The notes: generated by a model from the letters alone, not told the origin. Shown: positions 25,804-34,816, counted from the stretch's first letter. The stretch: DNA of 60,122 nt from Flaviaesturariibacter aridisoli (GCF_004343705.1 NZ_SKFH01000022.1:1-60122), one strand, 5' to 3'. Numbers and translations are program-made.

Positions 25804-27513
25804 TTACGGTGTGCCCGCTCCCGCCAGCGTTTCCTGGTTCAGGCGGCTGTTGCGGTAACCGTAGGTGAAATACACCACGAGCCCGATACCCAGCCAGATC
25901 AGGAAGCGCAGCCAGTTGCTGTGGTGCTCCTGGGCCATCAGGTAAAAGCAGCTCGTAAGTCCCAGCACGGGAATGAGCGAGAAAGATTTCACGAAGGAAA
26001 GCACCGTCACGATGGTGGCAACGATCCAGAACAGGGCCATCGGGAACGCTTCCGCGGTCAGCGTGCTCCGGAAATGACCCGGGTCGAAGCGGAGGATCAG
26101 CACGATGGCGAGCAGGTAGAGGGCCGGCACGATGAACTTTCCATTTACATAGGGCACCTTGAATTTCGACTCCGGCTTGTTGGGCTGGTTGCGCAACACC
26201 AGCACGCCGGCGCACACCAGCACAAAGGCGAAGAGGGTGCCGATGGAGGTCAGGGCCAGCACCACATCGAGGTTGAGGAACATCGCGGGGATGGCTACGG
26301 CAAGACCGGTGACGATCGTGGAAAACGAAGGCGTTTTATACTTTGGGTGCAGGCGCGAAAAGATCTTGGGCAACAGTCCGTCGCGGCTCATGGCCATCCA
26401 GATGCGGGGCTGTCCGAGCTGGAATACGAGCAGCACCGACGCGGTGGCGATGATGGCGCTGACGGCTACGATGCCGGAGATCCAGGGCATGCCGCGGGCT
26501 TCGAAGATGAGCGCCAGCGGATCGCCCACGTTGAGCGTCTTGTAGCTGACCATGCCGGTGAGCACCAGCGCCAGCAGCACATAGAGAATCGTACAAATGA
26601 TCAGCGACCAGATCATCCCGCGCGGCAGGTCGCGCTGCGGGTTCTTGCACTCTTCCGCCGTGGTGGAAATGGCGTCGAAGCCAATGTAAGCAAAGAATAC
26701 GGCAGACACTCCCTTGAGCACACCCGACAGGCCATTGGGCGTAAAAGGCGACCAGTTTTCGGGGTGCGCGTAGTAGGCGCCAAGCACGATCACGAGGAAG
26801 ATGACGGCCAGCTTGATGCCCACCATGATGTTGGACAGCGAGCGCGATTCCTTGATGCCGATGAACACCACGCGGGTAATGAGGGCAACGATGAGCAGCG
26901 CGGGCAGGTCGAAAATGAGGTGCAGGCCGCCGATGCTGGGCGCGGTGGTCCAGGCCAGGGCTCTTTCAGCGATGGCAGCGTCGGGCGCCGTGCCGGCCGC
27001 CAGCTTCCCGGCCTCCAGGAAACCATGGTGCGCCGTCGTGTAATCCATCGTGAGCCAGCGCGGGATGGCCAGTCCCGCTTTGTCGAGCAGGCCGGTAAAG
27101 TAGTCGCTCCAGGAAATCGCGACCGCAATGTTGCCGATCGCGTATTCCATCAGCAGGTCCCACCCGATGATCCAGGCGAAGATCTCCCCGAAGGCCACAT
27201 ACGAATAGGTATAAGCGGAGCCCGACACGGGTACGGTAGAGGCGAATTCCGCATAGCAGAGCGCGGCGAAGCCGCAGGCGATGGCGGTGAAGATGTAAAG
27301 GAAAATAACGCCCGGTCCGCCGTCGAAGCAGGCTTTGCCGATGGAGGAGAAAATCCCGGCGCCGATCACCGCCGCGATTCCCATGGCGGTCAGGTCACGC
27401 ACCCCCAGCACTTTACGGAGCCCCGAGGCATGCCCTTCTGCGTCACTAAGCCCTTCCTGGGCTTCTCTCAATATTACGTGTATCTGTTTCTTCCGAAAAA
27501 GCTGGTTGGGCAT
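25804..27513 (-). CDS. APC-superfamily amino acid permease (CAT-like)
   Basis: A 569-residue inner-membrane transporter with about 14 hydrophobic segments. The first membrane helix holds the APC signature GIAAVIGAGIFSSIGKA (45-61), and EECKNPQRDLPRGM near 310-323 is the conserved cytoplasmic loop of cationic amino acid transporters. Length and the two extra C-terminal helices match the CAT/APC group rather than the 460-residue enterobacterial AAT type. It should import amino acids by proton symport or exchange; the substrate is unknown. Its N-terminal 30 residues are cytoplasmic and charged. It is a single-gene transcription unit. Confidence 0.9.
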   Translation of the reverse strand: MPNQLFRKKQIHVILREAQEGLSDAEGHASGLRKVLGVRDLTAMGIAAVIGAGIFSSIGKACFDGGPGVIFLYIFTAIACGFAALCYAEFASTVPVSGSAYTYSYVAFGEIFAWIIGWDLLMEYAIGNIAVAISWSDYFTGLLDKAGLAIPRWLTMDYTTAHHGFLEAGKLAAGTAPDAAIAERALAWTTAPSIGGLHLIFDLPALLIVALITRVVFIGIKESRSLSNIMVGIKLAVIFLVIVLGAYYAHPENWSPFTPNGLSGVLKGVSAVFFAYIGFDAISTTAEECKNPQRDLPRGMIWSLIICTILYVLLALVLTGMVSYKTLNVGDPLALIFEARGMPWISGIVAVSAIIATASVLLVFQLGQPRIWMAMSRDGLLPKIFSRLHPKYKTPSFSTIVTGLAVAIPAMFLNLDVVLALTSIGTLFAFVLVCAGVLVLRNQPNKPESKFKVPYVNGKFIVPALYLLAIVLILRFDPGHFRSTLTAEAFPMALFWIVATIVTVLSFVKSFSLIPVLGLTSCFYLMAQEHHSNWLRFLIWLGIGLVVYFTYGYRNSRLNQETLAGAGTP

Positions 27514-27709
27514 CCGGTTTTTGTATTTGAGGCGGGAAATTACAATATAAAACGGATGGGGTGACGGCGGAATGGGATAATGGGGTAATCGGGCGGAAGA
27601 GAGCGCCGGTCAGCTCGTATTCTGACCAACGTCAGTACCGGGAAAGTCTTGTGTCATTCTTTGCGGCAGGCGGTTGAGCGAGCTTTGTGTCAACAAAAAC
27701 AAAGCAATC

Positions 27710-28099
27710 ATGGCAACGATAACCAACCCTACGAACTCTTATGTACGCCAGACCGTACCAACCAACTTTACTGCTACCACCCGCGCTTCCATGCTGAGCC
27801 GATTCCTGAACTGGTGCGCCGGCCAGGAACAGTTCCGCTTTGGCTGGGTCGCCGCCATCATCGCCATTCACGGCTGTGTGGTCACCCCGCTGACGCTGTT
27901 CGCCATCATCCTTTCCGGTAGCAATATCGCTCTTTGGGTTACTGCTATCGCTGCCATGGGCGCCTCGCTGGTAACCAACCTTGCCGCACAGCCCACCAAG
28001 CTGACGCTTCCGGTCTTCTTTGCCACGATCCTCGTTGATATCGCCATCGTCGTAGTTTGCCTCGTGCACGGCTTCAGCATCGCCGGAACCTACATTTAA
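27710..28099 (+). CDS. Small hypothetical membrane protein
   Basis: A 129-residue protein from ATG 27710 (an in-frame TTG at 27674 is unlikely). After a polar Thr/Asn-rich head (1-32) come three membrane segments: about 46-66 (WVAAIIAIHGCVVTPLTLFAI), 70-92 (IALWVTAIAAMGASLVT) and 101-125 (FFATILVDIAIVVVCL). No family is recognised. The Thr/Asn head has no signal-peptide character, so the first helix probably acts as a signal anchor. It converges on the prenyl synthase gene and has no operon partner. Confidence 0.75.
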   Translation: MATITNPTNSYVRQTVPTNFTATTRASMLSRFLNWCAGQEQFRFGWVAAIIAIHGCVVTPLTLFAIILSGSNIALWVTAIAAMGASLVTNLAAQPTKLTLPVFFATILVDIAIVVVCLVHGFSIAGTYI

Positions 28100-28170
28100 G
28101 GCCCACCCTCCCAACGGAAGGGAATAGAACGGAATCCCCTCCTTTTCGGTAAGAGGCCGGGGCATGGGCT

Positions 28171-29136
28171 TTAATAATCCCTTTGAATCAGGTACAGAGC
28201 CAGCTCGCGGAGCGGCTCTTTTCTTTTGGAGAGGACGGCCACATCGTCGAGGTGCGAAAGTGCTTCGCGGAGGTACCGCTCCTTCAGCTCGCGGGCCCAG
28301 GCGTCTACGCCCGAAGCGCGGAAAATGCCGAGCACGCGTTCTACTTTGTCGCCGTCGTTGCCTGCGAGGAGCACTTCGAGTTCGGTCTTTTGGGCGGCAT
28401 CGGCCGTTTCCAATGCATGGATGAGCAAAAAGGTCTTTTTGTTGGCTTTGATATCACCGCCGACCTGCTTGCCGAATTTTTCAGGGTCGCCGAAGGCGTC
28501 GAGGTAGTCGTCCTGCACCTGGAAGGCCAGGCCGAGCTTGCGGCCGAATTCATACAGCAACTGTTGGTTGCGCTCCAGCGCGCCGCCGAGGATAGCGCCC
28601 ATACGCAGCGAGGCGGCCAGCAGCACTGAAGTCTTCAGATTGATCATGTTCAGGTAGGCGTCCAGTCCCACATCGTTGTGCTGCTCGAAGTCCATATCGA
28701 GCTGTTGCCCTTCGCACACCTCACGGGCCGTCTGGCCAAACAGTGCGTTGATCGCGAAGCGGTGAGAGCTGCCGATCCGGTTGAGGTAGTCGTAGGCCGC
28801 CACCAGCATCACATCGCCGGCGAGGAGGGCGGTGCTTTGCCCGTACTTCTCGTGCACTGTCGGTTGTCCGCGGCGCAGCGGCGCGGCATCCATGATGTCG
28901 TCGTGTATGAGTGTAAAGTTGTGAAAAAGCTCCACGGCGGTGGCCACTTTCCAGGCGTCGGGGTTGATCTCGTCGAAGAGCTCGTTGCCCATCAGCACGC
29001 CCACGGGGCGCACGCGCTTGCCGCCCAGTTTCAGGAAATAGCGGTTGGGTTCATAGAGCGACGATGGCTCCTGCGGAAAGTGGTCGGTATCAAAGTGCGC
29101 CGCGAATTGCTGCGCGAGGGTTTCGAATGAATGCAT
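28171..29136 (-). CDS. Polyprenyl (geranylgeranyl-type) diphosphate synthase
   Basis: A 321-residue trans-prenyltransferase that condenses isopentenyl diphosphate onto allylic diphosphates. The substrate loop GGKRVRP is at 38-44, the first Asp-rich motif HDDIMD has Asp79, Asp80 and Asp83, and the second is DDYLD (209-213). The residues just before the first motif (ELFHNFTLI, 69-77) are medium-sized, which fits C15-C20 or longer products but does not fix the chain length. It would feed quinone side chains, carotenoids or undecaprenyl precursors. It lies 86 bp downstream of rnr on the same strand. Confidence 0.92.
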   Translation of the reverse strand: MHSFETLAQQFAAHFDTDHFPQEPSSLYEPNRYFLKLGGKRVRPVGVLMGNELFDEINPDAWKVATAVELFHNFTLIHDDIMDAAPLRRGQPTVHEKYGQSTALLAGDVMLVAAYDYLNRIGSSHRFAINALFGQTAREVCEGQQLDMDFEQHNDVGLDAYLNMINLKTSVLLAASLRMGAILGGALERNQQLLYEFGRKLGLAFQVQDDYLDAFGDPEKFGKQVGGDIKANKKTFLLIHALETADAAQKTELEVLLAGNDGDKVERVLGIFRASGVDAWARELKERYLREALSHLDDVAVLSKRKEPLRELALYLIQRDY

Positions 29137-29150
29137 GCAAGTTTTGGTAA

Positions 29151-29222
29151 ATCGTGAACCGTCAGCCGTCAGTCGTGAACAGCGGCGATGTGTTGCCCAC
29201 GGTTCACGCCTTACGCCTCACG
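29151..29222. repeat. Inverted 7-bp repeat spacer between the prenyl synthase gene and rnr
   Basis: Left GTGAACC/GTCAGCC/GTCAGTC/GTGAACA heptamers (29154-29182) face ACGGTTC/ACGCCTT/ACGCCTC (29200-29221), with an irregular centre and no strong hairpin. The right arm abuts the rnr stop codon at 29223. Confidence 0.75.
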
Positions 29223-31361
29223 CTAAAAGTCTTCGTCCTCCTCTCCTTTCTTCTTCCGCTTGCGGGCACTCTTGGTGCTGCCCCCCTTCTTTTCAGCCCG
29301 TCGCGTTTCCGCTTCTTCCTCGTCGCCGGGCGTGAGTACCCAGTCGTAGTCGAGCGTCCGTTTTTCGAGGCTGCCGGCCACGACCTTGATGCGCACCTTG
29401 TCGCCCATTCGGAACTTCTTTCCGGAGCGGGCACCCACCAGGCTGTAGTCTTCCTGCACCAGGCGGAATTCGTCATAGTCGGCGAGGCTGGTCACGGGCA
29501 CCATGCCTTCGCACTTGTGCTCTACCGTCTCCACCCAGAAGCCAAAGGCCGACACGCCGCTGACGACGCCATCGAACTCTTCGCCCAGGAAGTCGAGCAT
29601 GTATTCCACCTGCTTGTACTTATTGCCGGCGCGCTCCGATTCCATGGCGGCGCGCTCGCGCTCCGAGCAGTGCTTGCACTTCTCGTCCATCTTTTTATCG
29701 ATCTCGATGTCGTTCTGCAGGATGCTGAGGAGCACGCGGTGCACGAGGATATCGGGGTAGCGGCGGATGGGCGACGTAAAGTGACAGTAGTTATCGAAGC
29801 CGAGCCCGTAGTGTCCTACGTTCTCGGTGGTATAGGTGGCTTTGGCCATCGTGCGGATGCCCAAAGTTTCCAGCACGTGCTGCTCGGGCTTGCCTTTTAC
29901 ATCGGCCAGCATCTTGTTGAAGGACTCGGCGATCTTTTCGGGCGACGACATATCGAACTTGTGCCCGAACTTCCGGGCAAAGGCCATGAAGGGCAGCATC
30001 TTTTCCTCGCTCGGCAGGTCGTGCACGCGGTAGGCAAACGGCACCGGCTTTTTCTTTACCTCGATCTTCGAAACGTGCTCGGCCACGTAGCGGTTGGCCA
30101 GCAGCATGAACTCTTCGATCAGTTGGTGCGCCTCCTTGCTTTCCTTCACGACGATGCCGATCGGCTTGCCCTTTTCGTCGAGCTTGAAGCGGACCTCCTG
30201 CGAGGAGAAATTGATCGCACCGTTTTCGATCCGCTTCTTGCGCAGGCGCTGCGCCATGTTGTTGAGGAGCATGAGCTCGTCCTCGTAATGTCCTTGCTGC
30301 TTCTCGATCACTTCCTGCACGTCTTCGTAGGTAAAGCGGTGGTCGGAATGGATCACGGTCTTGCCCAGCCAGTAGCCTTTCACCTGGGCTTTGGGCGTCA
30401 TTTCAAAGACGGCCGAAAAGGTCAGCTTGTCTTCGTGGGGCCGCAGCGAGCAGAGTACGTTGGAGATGTGCTCGGGCAGCATCGGGCTGACGCGGTCGGG
30501 CAGGTACACCGAGGTGGCCTTTTGATAGGCTTCCGTATCCAGCGCCGTGTCGGGGGCCACGTAGTGGCCAACGTCGGCGATGTGCACGCCGATCTCGTAG
30601 TTGCCGTTCTTCAGCACGCGGATCGAAAGGGCGTCGTCGAAGTCCTTGGCGTCTACGGGGTCGATGGTGAACGTAAGTATCTGGCGGAAGTCGCGGCGCT
30701 TCGCGATCTCTTCTTCGGAAATGACGTCGGGGATGCGCGCTGTTTCTTCCAGCACTTCATCGGAGAAAGCGAGCCCGAACCCGTTTTCGAGCAGGATCTC
30801 TTTCATGGCGATGTCGTTGCGGTCTTCGGGCGACAGCACACTCACCACCTCGCCAATGGGGCGTTTGCCGGAGCCGGTCGCCCAGTCTTTGATGCGGGCT
30901 ACCACGCGGTCGCCGTCCACGGCACCGTTGAAGTGGGCCTCGGGAACAAAGATGTCGGGGGTCTTTTTCTCGCTGTCAGACACCACAAAGGCAAAGCCCT
31001 TGTTCATGTGCAGGGTGCCGATGAATTCGTTTTGCTTGCGTTCTACCACGCCTACCACTGTGCCCTGCATGCGGCGGCCTTCGTGGCCGGGGTTGGCGGC
31101 TACGCGTACTTTATCGCCATGAAGGGCGCTGTTGAAATCGTTGGGTCGTACTAGGATGTCTACATCCAGGCCTTCCACCACTACAAAGCCCATCCCGGAG
31201 CGGGTGACCTCGAGTTTGCCGGTGTAGGTGTCGCTTTCGCTATGCGTGCGGCTGCCGCCGCCAGGGCGGCTTCCGCGCTGTCCGTCGCGCTGTCCGCGTT
31301 TGGGGTTGTTACCTTCCTTCGGGGCTCCTGTCTTCTGTTTCTTCGTGTTTTTTCTTCCCAT
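29223..31361 (-). CDS. rnr: Ribonuclease R
   Basis: A 712-residue RNB-family 3'-to-5' exoribonuclease that degrades structured RNA. A basic, disordered head (1-42, Lys/Arg/Gly-rich) precedes the cold-shock domains (KLEVTRSGMGFVVVEG and DIFVPEAHFNGAVDGDRV regions). The RNB catalytic centre is DPVDAKDFDDALSI near 230-243, with conserved aspartates. The HFTSPIRRYPD motif (near 505-515) and the C-terminal S1 domain (about 600-680) with a Lys/Glu/Arg-rich tail complete the layout of RNase R. It lies 3 bp after lpxK and ends the DUF3822-rsmD-fthC-lpxK-rnr run. Confidence 0.95.
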   Translation of the reverse strand: MGRKNTKKQKTGAPKEGNNPKRGQRDGQRGSRPGGGSRTHSESDTYTGKLEVTRSGMGFVVVEGLDVDILVRPNDFNSALHGDKVRVAANPGHEGRRMQGTVVGVVERKQNEFIGTLHMNKGFAFVVSDSEKKTPDIFVPEAHFNGAVDGDRVVARIKDWATGSGKRPIGEVVSVLSPEDRNDIAMKEILLENGFGLAFSDEVLEETARIPDVISEEEIAKRRDFRQILTFTIDPVDAKDFDDALSIRVLKNGNYEIGVHIADVGHYVAPDTALDTEAYQKATSVYLPDRVSPMLPEHISNVLCSLRPHEDKLTFSAVFEMTPKAQVKGYWLGKTVIHSDHRFTYEDVQEVIEKQQGHYEDELMLLNNMAQRLRKKRIENGAINFSSQEVRFKLDEKGKPIGIVVKESKEAHQLIEEFMLLANRYVAEHVSKIEVKKKPVPFAYRVHDLPSEEKMLPFMAFARKFGHKFDMSSPEKIAESFNKMLADVKGKPEQHVLETLGIRTMAKATYTTENVGHYGLGFDNYCHFTSPIRRYPDILVHRVLLSILQNDIEIDKKMDEKCKHCSERERAAMESERAGNKYKQVEYMLDFLGEEFDGVVSGVSAFGFWVETVEHKCEGMVPVTSLADYDEFRLVQEDYSLVGARSGKKFRMGDKVRIKVVAGSLEKRTLDYDWVLTPGDEEEAETRRAEKKGGSTKSARKRKKKGEEDEDF

Positions 31362-31364
31362 GGA

Positions 31365-32438
31365 TTAGCCAGGTTTTTTGAACTCTTGAATAAAGGTATA
31401 CACGATACTATCAAATTGTGTTCCCTCTTCAAAGAGGAACCGGTGCTCGATCGGCAGCACGTAGAAGGGCAGGCCGGCGAGTTCGTTTTCAAATTTGAGC
31501 AGGCGCATCGCGTCCTTTTCGGTCGTCAGTATGATCTTTTTCGGTCCTTCCAGCGCAGCAAAGCGATCACGGATCTCGCGCCAGTCGTCGATGCTGAAGA
31601 TGTGGTGGTCGCCGTAGTGCATCATCGAATAGGTCTGAACGCGCTCCTCGAGGTAGGTTTTCAGCGGCCGCGGGTTGGCGATGCCGGTTACCAGCAGCAC
31701 TTCCGTATGCTCGTCGATGCTGCTGAACTGCCGGGTTACGATATGATAGGCTGCACCGTAGGCGATACTGGTGAAAAACAGGTGCTGCCCGCTGCGGGGG
31801 GCAAACTCGCGGCGCAGCGCTTCTTTCTCGGCCAGCGTAAGGCCGGCGGGACACTTCGTCACCACGATCACCTCGGCGCGGCCGGCGGAACTGCGGCTGT
31901 CGCGCAGGTCGCCCGTGGGCAGGAAGAAGTCGCGCGTGTAGAGGTTCCCGTAGTCGGTGAGCAGGATGTTGAGCCCTGCCTTTATCGGGCGGTGCTGAAA
32001 GGCATCGTCGAGGATGACGGCCTGGGTGTCGGGGCGGTCGTGAAGCAGCTGCGGGATGGCCACCAGGCGCTCCTCTCCTACGGCAACGGGCACCTCGGGA
32101 AACTTGCGGTGAAAGAGCATCGGCTCATCGCCGATCTCGAGCGCGGTGCTGGACGTGTTCGCCAGGGCATAGCCGCGCGTTTTGCGCTTGTAGCCGCGGC
32201 TGAGCGTGGCCACGCGGTAGCGGCTCTTCAGCCGCGTGAGGAGGTATTCCACCATCGGGCTTTTGCCCGTTCCGCCCACGGAAAGATTGCCCACGCAGAT
32301 GAGCGGCAGCCCGAAAGAAACGGAGCGCATCCAGCCCCGGTCGTACAGCCAGTTCCGTAGAAGTACAATCGCCCCATACAGGAGCGCCAGCGGAAATAGC
32401 AGGATGCGGAAAGACTTGAGAAAGAAGTTAGAAAACAT
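31365..32438 (-). CDS. lpxK: Tetraacyldisaccharide 4'-kinase (lipid A biosynthesis)
   Basis: A 357-residue membrane-anchored P-loop kinase that phosphorylates the 4' position of the lipid A disaccharide. ATG 32438 is chosen because it overlaps the fthC stop by 11 bp; a GTG at 32459 would overlap more. An N-terminal membrane segment (about 11-30) is followed by the Walker A loop GNLSVGGTGKSP (50-61). DDAFQHR near 145-151 and the TKCPAGLT region match LpxK. It shows the organism makes lipid A. Confidence 0.92.
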   Translation of the reverse strand: MFSNFFLKSFRILLFPLALLYGAIVLLRNWLYDRGWMRSVSFGLPLICVGNLSVGGTGKSPMVEYLLTRLKSRYRVATLSRGYKRKTRGYALANTSSTALEIGDEPMLFHRKFPEVPVAVGEERLVAIPQLLHDRPDTQAVILDDAFQHRPIKAGLNILLTDYGNLYTRDFFLPTGDLRDSRSSAGRAEVIVVTKCPAGLTLAEKEALRREFAPRSGQHLFFTSIAYGAAYHIVTRQFSSIDEHTEVLLVTGIANPRPLKTYLEERVQTYSMMHYGDHHIFSIDDWREIRDRFAALEGPKKIILTTEKDAMRLLKFENELAGLPFYVLPIEHRFLFEEGTQFDSIVYTFIQEFKKPG

Positions 32439-32997
32439 ACACCTGTTGCGGGGTGACACAAAGGTCTAAAGGTAGGTCATATTGATCGGTGTCGGTAATG
32501 CGCTCCACCGGCTCGAAGTACGACACGCCCACCTTCAGGCAATCGTCCGACACGCGGGCGAGGAAACGGTCGTAATAACCCTTGCCATAGCCCACGCGGT
32601 GGCCCTGCCGGTCAATGGCGAGCAGCGGCACCAGCACGAGGTCGAGCTCGTGCGGATCGAGCAGGTGGTCGCCCACGGGCTCGTTGATGCCGTACTCGTT
32701 TTCAATGAAGGCCTCGTCGGCCGCCACCAGCACTGCGTCCATCGAGTTATCGGCCACGTTCATGCGCGGGTAGGCCAGCTGCAGCGCCGGGTTGCGGAAG
32801 TGCAGGAAGTCGGTGAGCAGGAAGGAGTTCACTTCCTTCTTGTGGGGGATGGAATAAAAGCTCATGACCCGCTCCAGGAACGGAAGCTCGAGCGTCTGGA
32901 ACTGGATCAGGATCAGGTCGTCGGCCTTCAGCTGCCACGATTCGTCGAGGGCATCGCGCTTTTCTATGAAATGCTTGCGGGCGGCTTTCTTCGTCAT
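32428..32997 (-). CDS. fthC: 5-formyltetrahydrofolate cyclo-ligase
   Basis: A 189-residue enzyme converting 5-formyl-THF to 5,10-methenyl-THF with ATP. The ATG at 32997 overlaps the rsmD stop (ATGA), so the two are translationally coupled. The KHFIEKRDAL start and the phosphate/ATP loop VGYGKGYYDRFL near 142-153 match the GxGGGYYDR consensus, with Gly-Lys-Gly in place of Gly-Gly-Gly. The C-terminus LPLDLCVTP is conserved. The usual aromatic and Asp residues are present. Length equals the family norm (about 190). Confidence 0.93.
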   Translation of the reverse strand: MTKKAARKHFIEKRDALDESWQLKADDLILIQFQTLELPFLERVMSFYSIPHKKEVNSFLLTDFLHFRNPALQLAYPRMNVADNSMDAVLVAADEAFIENEYGINEPVGDHLLDPHELDLVLVPLLAIDRQGHRVGYGKGYYDRFLARVSDDCLKVGVSYFEPVERITDTDQYDLPLDLCVTPQQVYVF

Positions 32998-33542
32998 GCG
33001 TCGGCTTCGTTTTCGAAGAGCGTGAAAATAGTCGTGCCATAGTTGCGCTCCCACTTGTAGTGCGGATAGCCTTTGTAGTCGTTGCGCGGGGTGTGCTCCA
33101 GGATGAACCAGCCTCCGGGCTTCAGCAGTCCCTTCTCGAAGATCTTCCGGGGGATTTCGTCGATCGTATTGAGCGCGTAGGGCGGGCCGGCAAAGATGAA
33201 GTCGTATTGCTGGCTGCATTCATCGATGTAGCGGAATACTTCCGAGCGCACGACTTTAAAGCCTTCGATCTTCAGGGCATCGATGTTCTTTTTGATGAAG
33301 TCGAACATCTTCGGGTCTTTTTCCACGATGGTGCCGTCGGCCACGCCGCGCGAGGCGAGTTCGTAGGAGATGGCGCCCGTGCCACCGAACAGGTCGAGGG
33401 TTTTCAGGTCTTCGAAGTCGAGGTTGTTTTGCAGGATGTTGAACAGGCCCTCCTTGGCGATGTCGGTGGTGGGCCGGGTATGAGGCATGTGGGCGGGCGG
33501 CTGGATGCGCCGGCCGCCGAGGCTTCCGCTTATGATACGCAT
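32994..33542 (-). CDS. rsmD: 16S rRNA (guanine(966)-N2)-methyltransferase
   Basis: A 182-residue Rossmann methyltransferase. It opens with MRIISGSLGGRRI and PTTDIAKEGLFNIL, as in RsmD. SAM motif I is DLFGGTGAIS (50-59). The catalytic motif IV, normally DPPY/NPPF, here reads AGPPYAL with Gly119 in the Asp/Asn position. That residue contacts the guanine amino group in related enzymes, so activity is uncertain. It starts 13 bp inside the DUF3822 gene and overlaps fthC by 4 bp, which suggests a coupled operon. Confidence 0.92.
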   Translation of the reverse strand: MRIISGSLGGRRIQPPAHMPHTRPTTDIAKEGLFNILQNNLDFEDLKTLDLFGGTGAISYELASRGVADGTIVEKDPKMFDFIKKNIDALKIEGFKVVRSEVFRYIDECSQQYDFIFAGPPYALNTIDEIPRKIFEKGLLKPGGWFILEHTPRNDYKGYPHYKWERNYGTTIFTLFENEADA

Positions 33543-34330
33543 TGGGCCAGGTTGTGCAGGGAGGTGAAGAAATGGGCGGGCCTTCCGTCTTCCGCCGGCG
33601 CACCGGGCGCACTGCCGAAGTGGAGCGTGGTGAAATACTGGTACAGCTCGCGGTACAGGGCCGATTCCTCGTCAATGAGCCCGGTAAGCACCAGGGGTGT
33701 GTCGGCGCCCGGGAGCCCCGTTTCGGCGGCGATGCGGAGCAGGTAATACACGACGTCGAGGGGACTGTCGTAGCGGTATACCTGCGCCAGTTGCAGGAAA
33801 CCGTCCTTGCGGGCGAGCACGCGGGCTTGCTTCGGGGCGAAGTGCACCTGCAGCTGCGTAGGCGCGTCGATGGAGCTGTGTCCTTTCAGCGCCGGGGTAA
33901 AGGCATGGAAGTATTCGGCCTGCGGGAAGGCTTCGCGGAGGGCGGCGTCAAGGGCCGGCGGGAAGGTATATGCGGTGGTCAGCTGCCATTCTCCAACGCG
34001 GTCCTGCTGCACCGGCCCGCCGACCGGGTACAGGGCCGGAACGACCGTGGCGGCGGCATCGGCATAGCGTTGCGGCAGGAGCACGGCCTCCGGGAAGGCC
34101 GAGCAGAAAACCACGCGGGCCGCGTGCGCCGACCACTGGCGCAGTCCTTCGAGGATGGCGTCGAAGTCTTGCTGCGGCAGGGGCTCCTCCAGCGACCAGT
34201 AGCGAAGGCGGTGCACGAGGCGGCTGTCGCCGTCGAGCAGGGCGGTGCAGCAATAGCCGGCGCCCCATTCGCACAGCAGGAGTCCGCCCGAAGCGCGGCC
34301 GCTGCCCTGTATGTCAAACAGTACGTTCAT
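33530..34330 (-). CDS. DUF3822 family protein
   Basis: A 266-residue protein. The ATG at 34330 lies 5 nt after a perfect TATATTTG box (34336) and matches the family's usual start. The upstream 23 codons of the open frame have no family character. DUF3822 is found in Bacteroidota, commonly directly before rsmD, as here. The fold looks like an actin/ASKHA-like or carbohydrate-kinase-like sheet (FDIQGSGRASGGLLLCEWGAG start), though this is speculative. Function is unknown; coupling with rsmD (13-bp overlap) suggests a role near ribosome assembly. Confidence 0.82.
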   Translation of the reverse strand: MNVLFDIQGSGRASGGLLLCEWGAGYCCTALLDGDSRLVHRLRYWSLEEPLPQQDFDAILEGLRQWSAHAARVVFCSAFPEAVLLPQRYADAAATVVPALYPVGGPVQQDRVGEWQLTTAYTFPPALDAALREAFPQAEYFHAFTPALKGHSSIDAPTQLQVHFAPKQARVLARKDGFLQLAQVYRYDSPLDVVYYLLRIAAETGLPGADTPLVLTGLIDEESALYRELYQYFTTLHFGSAPGAPAEDGRPAHFFTSLHNLAQCVS

Positions 34331-34335
34331 TGGGG

Positions 34336-34343
34336 CAAATATA
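34336..34343 (-). promoter_or_regulatory. -7 promoter box of the DUF3822-rsmD-fthC-lpxK-rnr operon
   Basis: The minus strand reads TATATTTG, a perfect -7 consensus. Only 5 nt separate it from the ATG at 34330, so the transcript should be leaderless or nearly so. Confidence 0.75.
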
Positions 34344-34529
34344 AAGACCGGAGCACGCCGCCCGGCCCCCTGTTCCCCGGCCTCCGCGCCAAAGGCCATT
34401 AAATAAGCCTGTTTTCAGGAAAATGCTCCGGCCGGCGGCGCGAAGGGGGCACTTAGGTGGGCGATTCTTTCAGGCAGGGCGCTTTTACCAAAGCGGGGCG
34501 ATGCCTGGTGCGGGACGGAAAAACGTTTA

Positions 34530-34816
34530 TCGGGAGCCCGCCGCACGGCGGCTCAAAAACGTCTGTCGGGGCTTCCTGCACGCTGCAGCGACCAAAAAAC
34601 GGTTGTTGAAAGCTTGCTGCACCGTGCAGCGGCCAAAAAACGGTTGTTGGAAGCTTGCTGCAGTGTGCAGCGACCAAAAAACGGTCGTTTTTCCCTTCCT
34701 GCACGCTGCAGCGGGCAAAAAACAGCCGTTGGAAGCTTCCTGCACCGTGCAGCGACAAAAAAACGGTCGTCGGCGGGCTGCCGCGCCGCGCAGCGGACAA
34801 AGGGCGCCCCTCGCCT
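34530..34816. repeat. Exact-period 41-bp tandem repeat array, seven units with short palindromes
   Basis: Units begin at 34530, 34571, 34612, 34653, 34694, 34735 and 34776; each is exactly 41 bp. The middle five are well conserved. The palindrome CTGCA-nnn-TGCAG recurs at the same phase in them (loops CGC, CCG, GTG, CGC, CCG). It is followed by CAAAAAACGG-type and GTTGTTGGAA-type blocks. The first unit has a GAGC...GGCGGCTC hairpin in the same place. 41 is not a multiple of 3, so all three frames stay open across the array; the long open frames here are therefore artefacts. No gene is called between 34331 and 35063. Confidence 0.85.

Noticed and set aside
29154-31154. 666-codon plus-strand open frame opposite rnr
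   Set aside because: It is an antisense shadow of a clear RNase R gene; its sequence has no family features. Similar shadows lie opposite gyrA, nnr and thrS.
33530-34399. Longer DUF3822 protein starting at 34399
   Set aside because: The -7 promoter box at 34336-34343 lies inside that extension, so the true start is at or after 34330.
34530-34816. CRISPR array or integron attC array
   Set aside because: Units are contiguous 41-bp repeats with no unique spacers, no cas genes, no integrase and no cassette genes.
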